Source: Locusta migratoria (taxonomy: Eukaryota; Arthropoda; Insecta; Orthoptera; Acrididae). From it: DNA of 64,000 nucleotides. Where the stretch lies: the NCBI GenBank assembly GCA_026315105.1, contig CM048744.1:345801668-345865667 (forward strand), written 5' to 3'. The notes beneath the pieces are model-generated. The model was not told where the DNA came from, made no database searches, and saw nothing but the letters and a program-made list of their open reading frames with translations. The translations under genes and the position numbers were made by a program. Shown here piece after piece: positions 31,931 to 42,927 of this stretch (the first letter of the stretch is position 1; every line of letters begins with the position of its first letter).

Positions 31931-33565
31931 ATGGAGTACAGACGAATAAGAAATGAGATTGACAGGAAGTGCAAAATGGCTAAGCAGGAGTGGCTAGAAA
32001 GTAAATGCAGGAATGTAGAAGAAAGTATAAATAGGGGGAAAACAGATACAGCCTACAGGAAAATAAAAGAGATGTTTGGAGATAAGAAAAACAGCTCTAT
32101 GAATGTCAAGAACGCAGATGGAAAGCCAGTTCTCAGCAAAGAAGGGAAAGCTGAAAGCTGGAAAGAGTATATAGAGAGGGTCTACGAAGGAAATGAACTT
32201 AGAGGCAATATTGTAGGAAGGGGAGAAGAAGTAGATGAGGATGAAATAGGAGATACTATACTGAGAGATGAATTTGACAGAGCACTGAAAGACCTAAGTC
32301 GAAACAAGACCCCTGTAGTAGATGACATTCCCTCAGAGCTACTGGGTATGTCTTTTACAACCTAGTTCCGAAATCTATGCCTTACCATTATAAAATCTAT
32401 CTGGTATCTCCCGGTGTCTCGTGGTCTCTTCCTGGTCTTATCTTAATAACAACACTGAAAAAGTTCCCATGACAAAACTGTTTCACCTGGTGTGTAATAT
32501 GTATGAGACAGGCGAAGTACCCTCAGACTTTAAGAAAAATGTTATAATCCCCATTCCAAAGAAAGCAGGTGCAGGCAGGTGTGAAAATTACAGAACCATC
32601 AGTTTAGTAAGTCATGGTTGCAAAATATTAACACGAATTATATACAAAAGGATGGAAACGCTGGCAGAAGCCAACCTCGGGGAGGATCATTTTGGTTTCA
32701 GGAGAAATGTAGGAACACTGGAGGCAATACTCACTTTACGGCTTATCCTAAAAGATAGATTAAGAAAAGGCAAACCTATATATCTTGCTTTTGTCGATTT
32801 GGAGAAGGCTTTTGACAATGTTGATTGGAATAAACTCTTTCAAGTTCTGCAGCAAGCAGGAGTAAAATATAGGGAGCGTAAGGTTATTTACAACTTGTAC
32901 AAAAACCAGACAGCGGTTGTCAGAGTTGAAGGGAATGAAAGGGATGCAGTGGTTCGGAAGGGAGTGAGACAGTGTAGAATTAAAAACATTGCGTTTTGCC
33001 GGCGACATAGTAATTCTGTCAGAGACAGCAAAGGACCTGGAAGAGCAGTTCAATGGACAATGTGATGAAAGGTGCGTATAAGATGAACATTAACAAGAGC
33101 AAAACAAGGGTAATGGAGTGCAGTCCAAGAAAATCATGTGTTTCTGAAGGAATTAGATTAGGTAACGAAACAATAAAGGAGGTAGATGAGTTTAGTTACT
33201 TGGGCAGTAAAATGATGGTCGCAGAACAGAGGATATAAAATGCAGAATAGCAATGGGTAGAAAAGCGTTCTTGAAAAAGAGAAATCTGTTAACATCGAAT
33301 ATTGATTAAAGCCTAAGGAAGTCTTCTGAAGGTATTTGTGTGGAGTGTTGCCTTGTATGGGAGTGAAACATGGACGATAAACAGTGCGGACAGAAAGAGG
33401 ATAGAGGCTTTTGAAATGTGGTGCAACAGAAGAATGCTGAAGATTAGGTGGGTGGATCGCGTAACTAATGAGGAAATACTGAACAGAATTAGGGAGAAAA
33501 GGAATTTATGGCTTACCTTGACTAAAAGAAGGGATCGATTGGTAGGACTCATTCTTAGACATTAA
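31931..33565 (+). pseudogene. RTE LINE ORF, reverse-transcriptase region, broken
   Basis: Pieces in order are linker (EYRRIRNEIDRKCKMAKQEW, from 31931), fingers region with IIPIPKKAGAGRCENYRTIS near 32550, YLAFVDLEKAFDNVDWNKLF near 32790 (first catalytic aspartate), and the C-terminal YGSETWTINSADRKRIEAFE near 33370 typical of RTE. The QGCSLSP and FADDIVIL motifs of the intact copy are missing or scrambled between 32960 and 33050, where about 100 bases have been lost. It cannot encode an active enzyme. Confidence 0.88.
32343..32462 (-). repeat. Inverted copy of 31433-31553 inside RTE copy B
   Basis: The reverse complement of this segment matches 31433-31553, including the non-LINE flank ttattaagataagaccagga and the adjoining LINE part gattttataatggtaaggca. 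It replaces about 25 bases of normal RTE sequence between cctcagagctact and atgacaaaactg. Confidence 0.85.
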
Positions 33566-34007
33566 GGAATTGTGAATTTAGCGTTGGAGGGAGGTGTGTG
33601 GGGGTATAAACCGCACAGGAAGACCAAGAGATGGATACAGTAAGCAGATTCAGACAGATGTAGGTTGCCGTTGGTATGTGGAGTTGAAGAGGCTTGCTCA
33701 GGATAGGGTATTGTGGAGTGCTGCATCAAACCAGTCTCCAGACTGAAGTCACAACAACAACATATTAAGATAAATTCTGTCGTAATTACTAAATACTTAC
33801 ATTCGCTTAAATACATCGTGAGTGAGGAAGAAAAGTAGTAATACTACTTGTGGTTCTGAACAAAAACGTTCCAATAAACATATGCCAATAACTAGGTACG
33901 GTAAAAGTGTAGCACCGTGTTTCCTAAAGGTGTCGGTAGACAGTTGACTTGGTGCACAGGTTGACCTCAACTATATATAAAATAAACAAATAAAAAATAA
34001 ATGTTCC

Positions 34008-34108
34008 CAGCATGAGGGAGGATTCGAAATTCGAACCACCAACGAGGAACGGCCTCGCGCATCGGAGCATAGCGCCTCAATGCTCTCGACCACTCCGCCG
34101 CGGCCTCA
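34008..34108 (-). mobile_element. SINE head fragment (variant)
   Basis: A tRNA-like head with gaggattcgaaattcgaacc and caatgctctcgaccactccg. The body is missing; it resembles the copy at 63.45 kb. Confidence 0.65.
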
Positions 34109-34460
34109 AGTCTCAGTCCCAAAGTGTTTGTTGTAGTGCTCGGTACTACAGTGTTGTTATATGAACAGAGACCACAGTTTACTGTTGTGAAAATGCCACG
34201 GATCTTTAAACATGACGTTATGTTTGTCTACGGTTTGTCCAATGAGAATTCCAGAACTGCTGTGCGAGATTACCAACAAAGGATATCCGAATCGTAGACA
34301 ACAGCAGGTTGTTTAGCAGGGTGTTTCATGGATTGTGTGAGAGTACTACGTAAAAAAAAAAGTTTGTAAATCTGTCGAACTCACCTGCTTGGTTATTAGT
34401 CCGTAGCTTGTAAATTTTGAACATAACTGCTATTGTCAGCCACCGTTACAACTTCAAAGG
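34109..34460. other. No gene recognised
   Basis: At 34190-34370 the sequence (tttgtctacggtttgtccaa and aatgagaattccagaactgc) resembles no family I can name. Nothing else was seen. Confidence 0.35.
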
Positions 34461-34789
34461 ATAAAAATGCAGCCCTCGGTCGCGAAAATAAATTTCTTTA
34501 ACCTTGTTTCGGCAATAACTGTGACTGCCTTCATCATAAATTATAAATTAAAACTAGTCACACAATAAAAGTTACAAAATATATGTAAAGCTTACGTCAC
34601 ATATTTAAATTTTTTTTAGAAAGAGCTAGCCACTAGGGACTGTACGCCTGCACGGCTCATTACAGCTGTTTTGTAATTTTTATTATGTGACTTGTTTTAA
34701 TTTATAATTTATGATGAAGGCAGTCATAGTTACTGCCGAAACCAGGTTAAAGAACTTTTTTTTTTCGCGACCGAGGGTAGTATTTTTAT
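34461..34789. repeat. Foldback element with ~115-bp arms
   Basis: The left arm ataaaaatgcagccctcggt...acaaaa (34461-34579) is the inverted partner of 34670-34789, with matching stretches such as ttataatttatgatgaaggc. The loop is about 90 bases. No protein is encoded. Confidence 0.8.
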
Positions 34790-34932
34790 TCTTTTACTTA
34801 AATTAACGTAAACTAACCTAAGGACAACGCAAAAACCCATGCCCGAGGGGGGACTCGAACCCCCGACAGTGAAAGGCCGCGCACACCGCAGCACGGCGCC
34901 CCTGTGCGCACGGCTAATCCGCCGCAGCTAGT
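34790..34932 (-). mobile_element. SINE fragment
   Basis: Minus-strand B box ggggactcgaacccccgaca and a degenerate head. The 3' body is incomplete and directly abuts the foldback. Confidence 0.7.
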
Positions 34933-35400
34933 ACGCTTCCCAGCGTAAATGTCTCCGAACGTCCCGCACAACAAACTCTTGATGATGTGAAGACTAACTC
35001 CAGATCTCAGGCATCACCTCTCACCACGGATAAAGCAGTGGTAGACAGGCAGCTCCCAGTGACCGACAGCAGCGGAGTTTCGGTAGAGATGCTGGTGGCG
35101 AGAGGCAAGCAACACTGCGGTCAGGTATAGCCAGCACACGTCAATGTGGGACGTGAGACATCAATATCAGTTAGAACAGCGCAGTGCAGTTTGGCGTTAA
35201 TAGGCTTAGGGATCAAACGACCGACTTTAAGTAATGACATCGCAGCAACGGCTCTCCTGCGTCCGAATTTCAGTTTGTAACAGCTGATGGTAGCGTTTTG
35301 AGTGTGGCGCAGATCCCTCGAAAACATGCACCCAAAGTTGTCACCAACGAACTGTGCTTGTTGCAAGATGCTCCATGATGGAGTGGTGTCTTTTTACTTT
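34933..35400. other. No gene recognised
   Basis: An 81-residue minus frame is open but has no motif. Confidence 0.4.
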
Positions 35401-35678
35401 AATTGGATTAGATTAGTTGGTTCGTTGTTCCATAGACCCGTGAGGAGGAGATCCTCGTGGATGTGGTATCAGTAAAGATACATGTATCATTAAGTTCTAT
35501 TTAAAAATTCGTCAGTGGAGTAGAAGGAGTTAGCCACTACAAAGTCTTTTAGGCTCATCTTAATCTGATCTTTATTTGTAGCTAATTTTTTATGGTTGTT
35601 GGTAAATTATTGAAAACATGTGTTCATGAGTAGTGTACCCCTTTTTGAACTAAAGTAAATGCTTTACGCCCTTATGTA

Positions 35679-35936
35679 CAATGGCGTAACTATGGGGGGG
35701 GGGGGGGGGGGGATGAGGGAAAAAAGGAAGAGAGAGAAGAAACCGATAACAGCAATTTCGTAAAGGTAAAGATTGGAAACTTGCGGTGTTTTACCATAAG
35801 CTTTCATTGGATGGGAGTGAATTAGTTTCTTCAACAGGAGTGGTAGATGGTAGTCTGTCTGGAAACTGACTAAAATTTTGGCCGTCAAGCAGATCTATCC
35901 CCCCCCCCCCAAAGCCAAGTCCTAGTTACGCCACTG
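35679..35936. mobile_element. hAT MITE, 258 bp
   Basis: Ends caatggcgtaactatgggg and, inverted, cagtggcgtaactagg, with G and C runs just inside. A perfect 8-bp duplication cttatgta occurs at 35671-35678 and 35937-35944. It lies within the 3' part of the LINE. Confidence 0.88.
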
Positions 35937-36202
35937 CTTATGTAGATCATTTTTGTTCATAGTATTGCAGGTATGAACTGAGCTGTTTGTTGGGAAAAGG
36001 GGTTTATTATTTATGACAAATTTCAGGATATCCGTGAATTTACGCAACAAATAATACGTATTACACGCTTTTGGACTCTGAAAACTTTTTCTTGATTTGA
36101 GAGTTACCCCAAAATATTATACCATATGACATTGTGGAAATGACAGTAAGCAAAGTATGCAAGCTTTTTGTTTTTGTTTTTATGTCTCCTATGTCTGATA
36201 CC

Positions 36203-39200
36203 CACTCCCATGAACCACAGACATTGCCGAGGTGGGGTGGCTTGCGTGCCTCAACGATACAGATAGCCGTACCGTAGGGGTATCTGTGGAGAGGCCAGAC
36301 AAACGTGTGGTTCCTGAAGAGGGGCAGCAGCCTTCTCAGTAGTTACAGGGGCAACAGTCTGGATGATTGACTGAGCTGGCCTTGTAACATCAGCTACTGT
36401 GGCTTTGCCACACAGCTACTGCGAACGGCTGAAAGCAAGGGGAAACTACAGCCGTTACCTTTCCCGAGGACATGCAGCTCTACTGTATGAACATATGATG
36501 ATGGCATCCTCTCGGGTAAAATATTCCGGAGGTAAAATAGTCCCCCATTCGGATCTCCGGGCGGGGACTACTCAGGAGGATGTGATCATCAGGAAAGACA
36601 ATACTGGCATTCTACGGGTCGGAGCGTGGAATGTTAGATCCCTTAATCGAGTAGGAAAATTAGAAAATTTAAAAAGGGAAATGGATCGGTTGAAGTTAGA
36701 TATAGTGGGGATTAGTGAATTTCGGTGGCAGGATGAACAGGATTTCTGGTCAGGTGAGTACAGGATTATAAATACAAAATCAGTTGGGGGTATCACAGGA
36801 GTAGGATTGATAATTAATAAGAAAATAGGAATGCGGGTAAACTACTATGATCAGCACAGTGATCGCATTATCATTGTCAAGATAGATACGAAGCCAACAC
36901 CGACAACAGTAGTACAGGTTTATATGCCAACTAGCTCTGCCGATGATGAGGAAATCGAAGAAATATATGAGGAGCTAAAGGAAATTATTCAGACAATTAA
37001 GGGAGAGGAAAACTCAATTGTTATGGGAGACTGGAATTCGGTAGTAGGAAAAGGAAGAGAAGGAAAAATAATAGGTGAATATGGACTGGGCAAAAGGAAT
37101 GAAAGAGGAAGCCGCCTGGTAGAATTTTGCACAGAACATAATTTAGTTATAACAAACACCTGGTTCAAGAATCACAAAAGAAGGTTGTATACGTGGAAGA
37201 GACCAGGAGACACAGGGAGATGCCAGATAGATTTTATAATGGTAAGACATAGATTTCGGAACCAGGTTTTACAGTGTAAGACGTACCCAGGGGCAGATAT
37301 AGACTCTGACCATAACTTGTTGGTTATGAACTGTAGGCTGAAACTGAAGAAACTACACAAAGGTAGGAAAATAAGGAGAAGGGACCTGGATAAATTGAAG
37401 GAACCTGAGGTTCTTAAGAATTTCAGAGGGAGCTTTAGGCAACTATTGACAGAAACAGGGGAAAATAAAACAGTAGAGGATGAATGGGTAAAATTGAGAG
37501 ATGAAATAGTGAAGGTAGCAGAGGATAAAATAGGTAGGAAGGCAAGACCTACAAAAAATCCTTGGATATCACAGGAGATACTAAATTTAATTGATGAAAG
37601 GAGAAAATATAAAAATGCAGTAAATGAAACAGGCAAAATGGAATAGTGACGACTAAGAAATGAGATTGACAGAAAGTGCAAAATGGCTAAGCAGGAGTGG
37701 CTAGAAGGCAAATGCAAGGATGTAGAAGAATGTATAAATAGGGGAAAAATAGACACAGCCTACAGGAAAATAAAAGAAACGTTTGGAGATAAGAAAAACA
37801 GCTCTACTAATATCAAGGACACTGATGGAAAACCAGTTCTCAGCAAAGAAGGGAAAGCTGAAAGGTGGAAAGAGTATATAGAGGGGCTCTACAAAGGAAA
37901 TGAACTTAGCGACAATATTGTAGGAAGGGAAGAGGATGTAGATGAAGATGAAATAGGAGATACTGTACTGAGAGAAGAATTTGACAGAGCCCTGAAAGAC
38001 CTAAGTCGAAACAAGGCCCCTGGAGTAGATGACATACCCTCAGAGCTACAAAAGTTTCTGGGAGAATCAGCCATGACAAAACTATTTGAACTGGTGTGTA
38101 GGATGTATGAGACAGGCGTAGTACCCTCAGACTTTAAGAAAAATGTTATAATCCCCATTCCAAAGAAAGCAGGTGCAGACAGGTGTGAAAACTACAGAAC
38201 CATCAGTTTAATAAGTCATGGTTGCAAAATATTAACACGAATTATATACAGAAGGATGGAAAAACTGGTAGAAGCCGACCTCGGGGAAGATCAGTTTGGG
38301 TTCAGGAGAAATGTAGGAACACGGGAGGCAACACTCACTTTACGGTTTATCCTAGAAGATAGATTAAGAAAAGGCAAACCTACATTTCTAGCTTTTGTAG
38401 ATTTGGAGAAGGCTTTTGACAATGTTGATTGGAATAAACTCTTTCAAGTTCTGCAGCAAGCAGGTGTAAAATATAGGGAGCGTAAGGTGATTTACAACTT
38501 GTACAAAAACCAGACAGCGGTTGTCAGAGTTGAAGGGCATGAAAGGGATGCAGTGGTTGGAAAGGGAGTAAGACAGGGTTGTAGTCTTTCTCCATTGTTA
38601 TTCAATTTGTATATTGAGCAAGCTATAAAGGAAAGCAAGGAGAAATTTGGAATAGGGATTAAAGTTCAAGGGGAAGAATTAAAAACATTGCGTTTTGCCG
38701 ACGACATAGTAATTCTGTCAGATACAGCAAAGGACCTGGAAGAGCAATTGAACGGAATGGACAGTGTGCTGAAAGGTGCATATAAGATGAACATTAACAA
38801 GAGCAAAACTAGGGTAATGGAGTGCTGTGTAAGAAAATCAGGTGATGCTGAAGGAATTAGATTGGGAAACGAAGCAATAAAGGAGGTAGATGAGTTTTGT
38901 TACTTGGGCAGTAAAATAACAAATGATGGTCGCAGTACAGAGGATATAAAATGCAGAATGACAATGGGTAGAAAAGCGTTCTTGAAAAAGAGAAATTTGT
39001 TAACATCGAATATTGATTTAAGCCTAAGGAAGTCCTTTCTGATGGCGTTTGTATGGAGTGTTGCCTTGTATGGGAGTGAGTCATGGACGATAAACAGTGC
39101 GGACAGGAAGAGGATTGAGGCTTTTGAAATATGGTGCTACAGAAGAATGCTGAAGATTAGGTGGGTGGATCGCATAACTAATGAGGAGGTACTGAACAGA

Positions 39201-39477
39201 ATTGGGGAGAAAAGAAATTTTTGGCATACCTTGACGAAAAGAAGGGATCGCTTGGTAGGACACATTCTTAGACATCGGGGAATCGTAAATTTAGCATTGG
39301 AGGGAAGTGTGTGGGGTAAAAATCGAAGAGGAAGACCAAGAGATGGATACAGTAAGCAGATTCAGACAGATGTAGGTTGCCGTTCTTATGTGGAGATGAA
39401 GAGGCTTGCTCAGGATAGGGTATTGTGGAGAGCTGCATCAAACCAGTCTCCGGACTGAAGACCACAACAACAACAAC
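36203..39477 (+). mobile_element. RTE-type LINE copy C, full length
   Basis: Full 3.27-kb element with a perfect 12-bp target duplication atgtctgatacc (36191-36202 and 39478-39489). The 5' leader is about 196 bp, followed by one long frame and a 3' untranslated part of about 20 bp ending in (caa)n. This is a typical RTE layout. It interrupts the minus-strand LINE. Confidence 0.95.
36399..39458 (+). pseudogene. RTE LINE ORF: endonuclease plus reverse transcriptase
   Basis: One 1020-codon frame broken only by adjacent TAG and TGA codons at 37644-37649, where the other copies read YR. N-terminal endonuclease motifs are GAWNVRSL, GISEFRW (near residue 108), MGDWNSVVG and DSDHNLLV. Reverse-transcriptase motifs are IIPIPKKAGADRCENYRTIS, FLAFVDLEKAFDNVDW, VRQGCSLSPLLFNLYIE and the catalytic FADDIVIL near residue 766. 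It ends with the RTE-type region YGSESWTINSADRKRIEAFE and a basic C-terminus. The protein would cut target DNA and prime reverse transcription there. The start fits because the window's other full 5' end (copy A) begins at the same codon. Confidence 0.92.
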
Positions 39478-40590
39478 ATGTCTGATACCACTCGTATTGC
39501 AAATACAGATTTGTTAAGTCGTTTCTGCAGTTCTGTGTTGTGCTCCTCCCAACTAAATTTATTATCAAGCTGTAATCCCAGGAATTTTATACTGCCAACC
39601 TCTTCTATCTGCACTTCTTCATACTTTATGCATATACTGGATGGGAATCTCTTACATGTTCTGTACTGCATGTAGTGAGTCTTTTCGAAGTTTAATGTCA
39701 GTGAGTTGGCTTTAAACCATTTATTAATGTTAATGAAAATATAATTAGCAGACCTTTCTAGAACTATGTTCGACATGCGATTTATTGCAGTACATGTATC
39801 ATCTGCAAACAAAATGAACTCTGCTTCTGGCAGTGTAACTGATGAGAGGTCATTAATGTACACAAGAAAAAGCAATGGCCCTAAGATGGATCCTTGTCGG
39901 TCACCACATGTAATTTCTTCCCAATCTGATGATGACTGTTGGCTTAATTCACTAGTCCCTTGCACTGACGCCCTTGTTTGCTGTTAACGAGGTACGACTT
40001 GAACCATTTAGCAGCAATTCCCTAGACACCATATAATTCTAATTTACTTAAAAGGACGTCATGGTTCACACAATCAAATGCCTTTGATAAATCACAGAAA
40101 AACCTGCTGCTTGTAATTTATTATATAATTAATAAAAACATTTTCACTGTAAGTGTAAATAGCCTTCTCAATATAAGAACCTTTCAGAAATACAAACTGT
40201 GTTCTAGACAATATGTCATTTGACGTTAGGTGGTTGAGAAGCTTCTTGTACATTACCTTTTCTAGAATTTTTGAGAATGCCGGTAAAAGGAGTACCCGCT
40301 CTGTAGTTTGATGGTATCTCTTTATCCCCTTTCTTGAATAAAAGTTTATTATCTGCATATTTAAACCAATCAGGAAATGTTGCAGTTATAATAGACTCGT
40401 TACATAAATAACTTAAAATTGTGCTAAATTCACAAGAACACGCATTAATTAACTTCGTTGATATTTTATCATAACCACTAGAATGCTGTGTTTTTAAATA
40501 TTTTATTATGGAAGTTATTTCTTGTGGTGAAGTGAGTGACAGGGACAAATCATTGACTGGAAATGGAAAGAACATTCTGGACAATTTCAA
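39438..40590 (-). pseudogene. Jockey/CR1-like reverse transcriptase, broken
   Basis: Pieces on the minus strand in order are HSSGYDKISTKLINACSCEF (40590 frame), PAFSKILEKVMYKKLLNHLT and SRTQFVFLKG after a frameshift near 40310, DLSKAFDCVNHDVLLSKLEL around 40070 (first catalytic aspartate), then GSILGPLLFLVYINDLSSVT and FILFADDTCTAIN (catalytic YADD-type motif) in the 39965 frame, and FLGLQLDNKFSWEEHNTEL. Motif order is that of Jockey-superfamily LINEs. The GVPQG motif is altered to GDRQG. Several frameshifts and the RTE insertion prevent expression. Confidence 0.82.
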
Positions 40591-40631
40591 CGAAAGATTT
40601 GGATACCAATCTCACCCGACAGGAATCCCGT

Positions 40632-40829
40632 GCCGGCCGCGGTGGCCGAGGGACTGAGGCGCTTCAGTCACGGTCTGCACGGCCACTACGGTCGGGGGTT
40701 CGAATCCCCCCTCGAGCATGGATATTTGTGCCGTCCTAGTTCGTAAGTAGTTCATAAGTAGTTTGTAAGTTTAGGGACTGATGACCCCGTAGTTAAGTCC
40801 CATAAGCTGCACAAACATTTGAACATTTT
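40632..40829 (+). mobile_element. tRNA-derived SINE (main family)
   Basis: Full-length plus-strand copy with a perfect 10-bp duplication ggaatcccgt (40622-40631 and 40830-40839). Confidence 0.93.
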
Positions 40830-40916
40830 GGAATCCCGTAGTAGATTTATGTCACGTAATTGGAAGGTTGTCAGGACACAAATTTCTCCTCCCACGATAT
40901 TATCCTACTATCGATG

Positions 40917-41002
40917 AATTACGGCTTATCTTAGAAGAAAAGGCAGACCTACGTTATAGGTTTTGTAGATTTGGATAAAGCTTTTCATATTGTTGGATGG
41001 GT
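40917..41002 (+). mobile_element. Small RTE fragment (reverse-transcriptase part)
   Basis: acggcttatcttagaagaa, aaggcagacctacg and ttttgtagatttggataaag match the first-aspartate region of the RTE copies, with a small deletion. It has no tail, so it is a relic. Confidence 0.7.
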
Positions 41003-41365
41003 CGCGTCGGAATGGTCGCGCAATCTTAAGGGGAGACGGAGAATAAGTGTTTTATATAAATACGACAAATTTTTCCTGATTTATAATGGTTTCCTGCTGC
41101 TCTGTGCAATCTGGCATTTAAATGCAACGCATTCCTTTTAGCGCCATACACAGATAATGCACAGCATTCTTTTACTCCTTGTATGTCATTTCATACTTCT
41201 GTTGTTGTATCGCTTCGATTTTCCTACCCTGCATCTACTATCATCATTCTGATGGTGTTTGTTATTGTTTTCGAGCGTTGATGGTTGTACTTAAGGAAGT
41301 TTGTTGTGACTGAAGTACGTGTTGATTTGTATTTTCTTTGATTTAACGTGTTTTCATAAAAAATG

Positions 41366-42927
41366 CCCGGAAAATAGAAATTCTCGCCTTAATTAAAATT
41401 CAGCAGAAATAAATAAGTAGAGGTAAATGAGGTTAGTGGGTCAAAGAAACCAAGAATGTTAGACATAAAGAAACTCAGCACATCTAGAAAGAAACTGCAG
41501 TGTCTTCAAAGCATTTCCTCCTAGTTAGCTTGTGGAGATGAACATTCGTTTGGAAATATTGTGGTGATTTCATTTCCAAAAATAAGCAGAATATGTGGTG
41601 ATGATGTGTCTTTGAGTAAGAATCAGCTGCAGCGTCTTCGTAAAGGGATTGTGTCAAACCTGACGTTGAGTTGTACAAAATGTGGTATAGTTGCTACAAC
41701 AATGAGATCAAGGATGGCAAATAATAATTTGTATGAGAACAATATAAGGCTAGTTTATGGTCTCTGCTCTATAGGTAAAGGGATGGAGGCAGGCAAACTC
41801 TTATGTGTATTACTTGACATTCCAAATCCTCCTACTAAATTTCTGACGTACAATAATGTATTGGTACTGCTGTTGCTGAAGTTTGTAACACCTTAATGAA
41901 GGAAACAGCTGAAGAAACACTCAAGGAAAGTGATGTCAGTGAAAGTGGTGATATCTGTGCATGTTTTGATGGCACCTGGCAGAAACGTGGACACACTTCA
42001 CTAAATGGTGTGACAGCTACATCATTTGATACTGGCAAGGTAATTGGTGTGGAGATTCTAAGCAAGTACTGTAAAATTTGTTACAGTGGAACTCAGAAAG
42101 AGGATGAACAATACTGTCATATTAATTATACTGGTCCAAGTAGTGGAATGGAAGTAGCAGGAGCTCTCAGGATTTTTAATCCTTCAGTGGCAAACAGAGG
42201 TATCACATACACATATTATTTAGGTGACAGTGATAGCAAGGCTGGGATATACGGAGAATAACCCTATGTTCCTAATGTTACAATTTCTAAATTAGAGTGC
42301 ATTGGGTATGTCCAGGTTGAGAAGATTATTAAAAGAAAAGCCAAAAATAGTACGGCCATAAAGAAATGTAGGGAATTTAGAAAATATGAAAAAAGCTGTA
42401 TGGTCTATCTCTTTACATGAGCTTCCACAAATCAAAATTCAGCGCAAGCTCTTTGCCCGAATGATACTGTCACTTCGTGCAAGTACAGGAGAAATGGCAG
42501 ATGTGACCACAAAAATTCCTTTACCTGCATCTGTAATGAATGACATTAAACCCATATTTAGAGACCTTTGTAAAGATACATTCTTGAAGAAGTATCTTCG
42601 TGGGAAATCCCAAAATTTAAATGAATGTGTGAAGTCGGTCATATTGACCCGGTTATCGAAAACTGCATTTGTTCAGCTTACAACTCCCAAATTGGTGTTT
42701 ATGATGCTATTTTATGCTTCAGTGATGGTGTAACTAGAAAACTGGATGTTTTGGAATTATTGGGCATAAAATCTAGTGGAAATACTGCAAAATCCTTGGG
42801 GCAAGTAGATAAAGAGAGAATCCGTAAAGCAGATGTTGCTAATTTAAAATGTACAAAAGAAGCAAGACAGAAAAGAGGAGGGACCAAGAGAAGAAAATAT
42901 CAGTATGAATCAGATGATGCTCAGTAA
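41366..42927 (+). pseudogene. Mutator-like transposase, decayed
   Basis: Plus-strand pieces in at least three frames match a transposase type widespread in arthropods and annotated as Mutator-like transposase domain proteins. They are a cysteine-bearing N-terminal part (LTLSCTKCGIVATT, then IRLVYGLCSIGKGMEAGKL, 41561-41896), a catalytic start CFDGTWQKRGHTSLNGVTA with the DGTW aspartate and YTYYLGDSDSKAG (41896-42261), and a C-terminal part (PIFRDLCKDTFLKKYLRGKS, then GVYDAILCFSDGVTRKLDVL and the basic tail KEARQKRGGTKRRKYQYE, 42386-42927). It has stops between the pieces. I could not find terminal inverted repeats. Confidence 0.72.

Larger units (their letters stand above)
31456..33762 (+). 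mobile_element. RTE-type LINE copy B, 5'-truncated and rearranged
   Basis: Begins inside the endonuclease (agaccaggagacacc) and ends with the RTE tail ccagactgaagtcacaacaa. It is broken by frameshifts, by loss of the region around the catalytic FADD motif near 32980, and by an inverted insertion at 32343-32462. It matches the full copy at 36.2 kb throughout. Confidence 0.9.
35400..40600 (-). mobile_element. Jockey/CR1-like LINE, split by RTE and a MITE
   Basis: Coding part at 40590-39490, interrupted at 39478-39489 by the RTE element, and 3' untranslated part at 36190-35400, itself interrupted by a hAT MITE. The 3' end (35400) carries taatctaatcc-type sequence. It is 5'-truncated near 40600. 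Confidence 0.78.
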
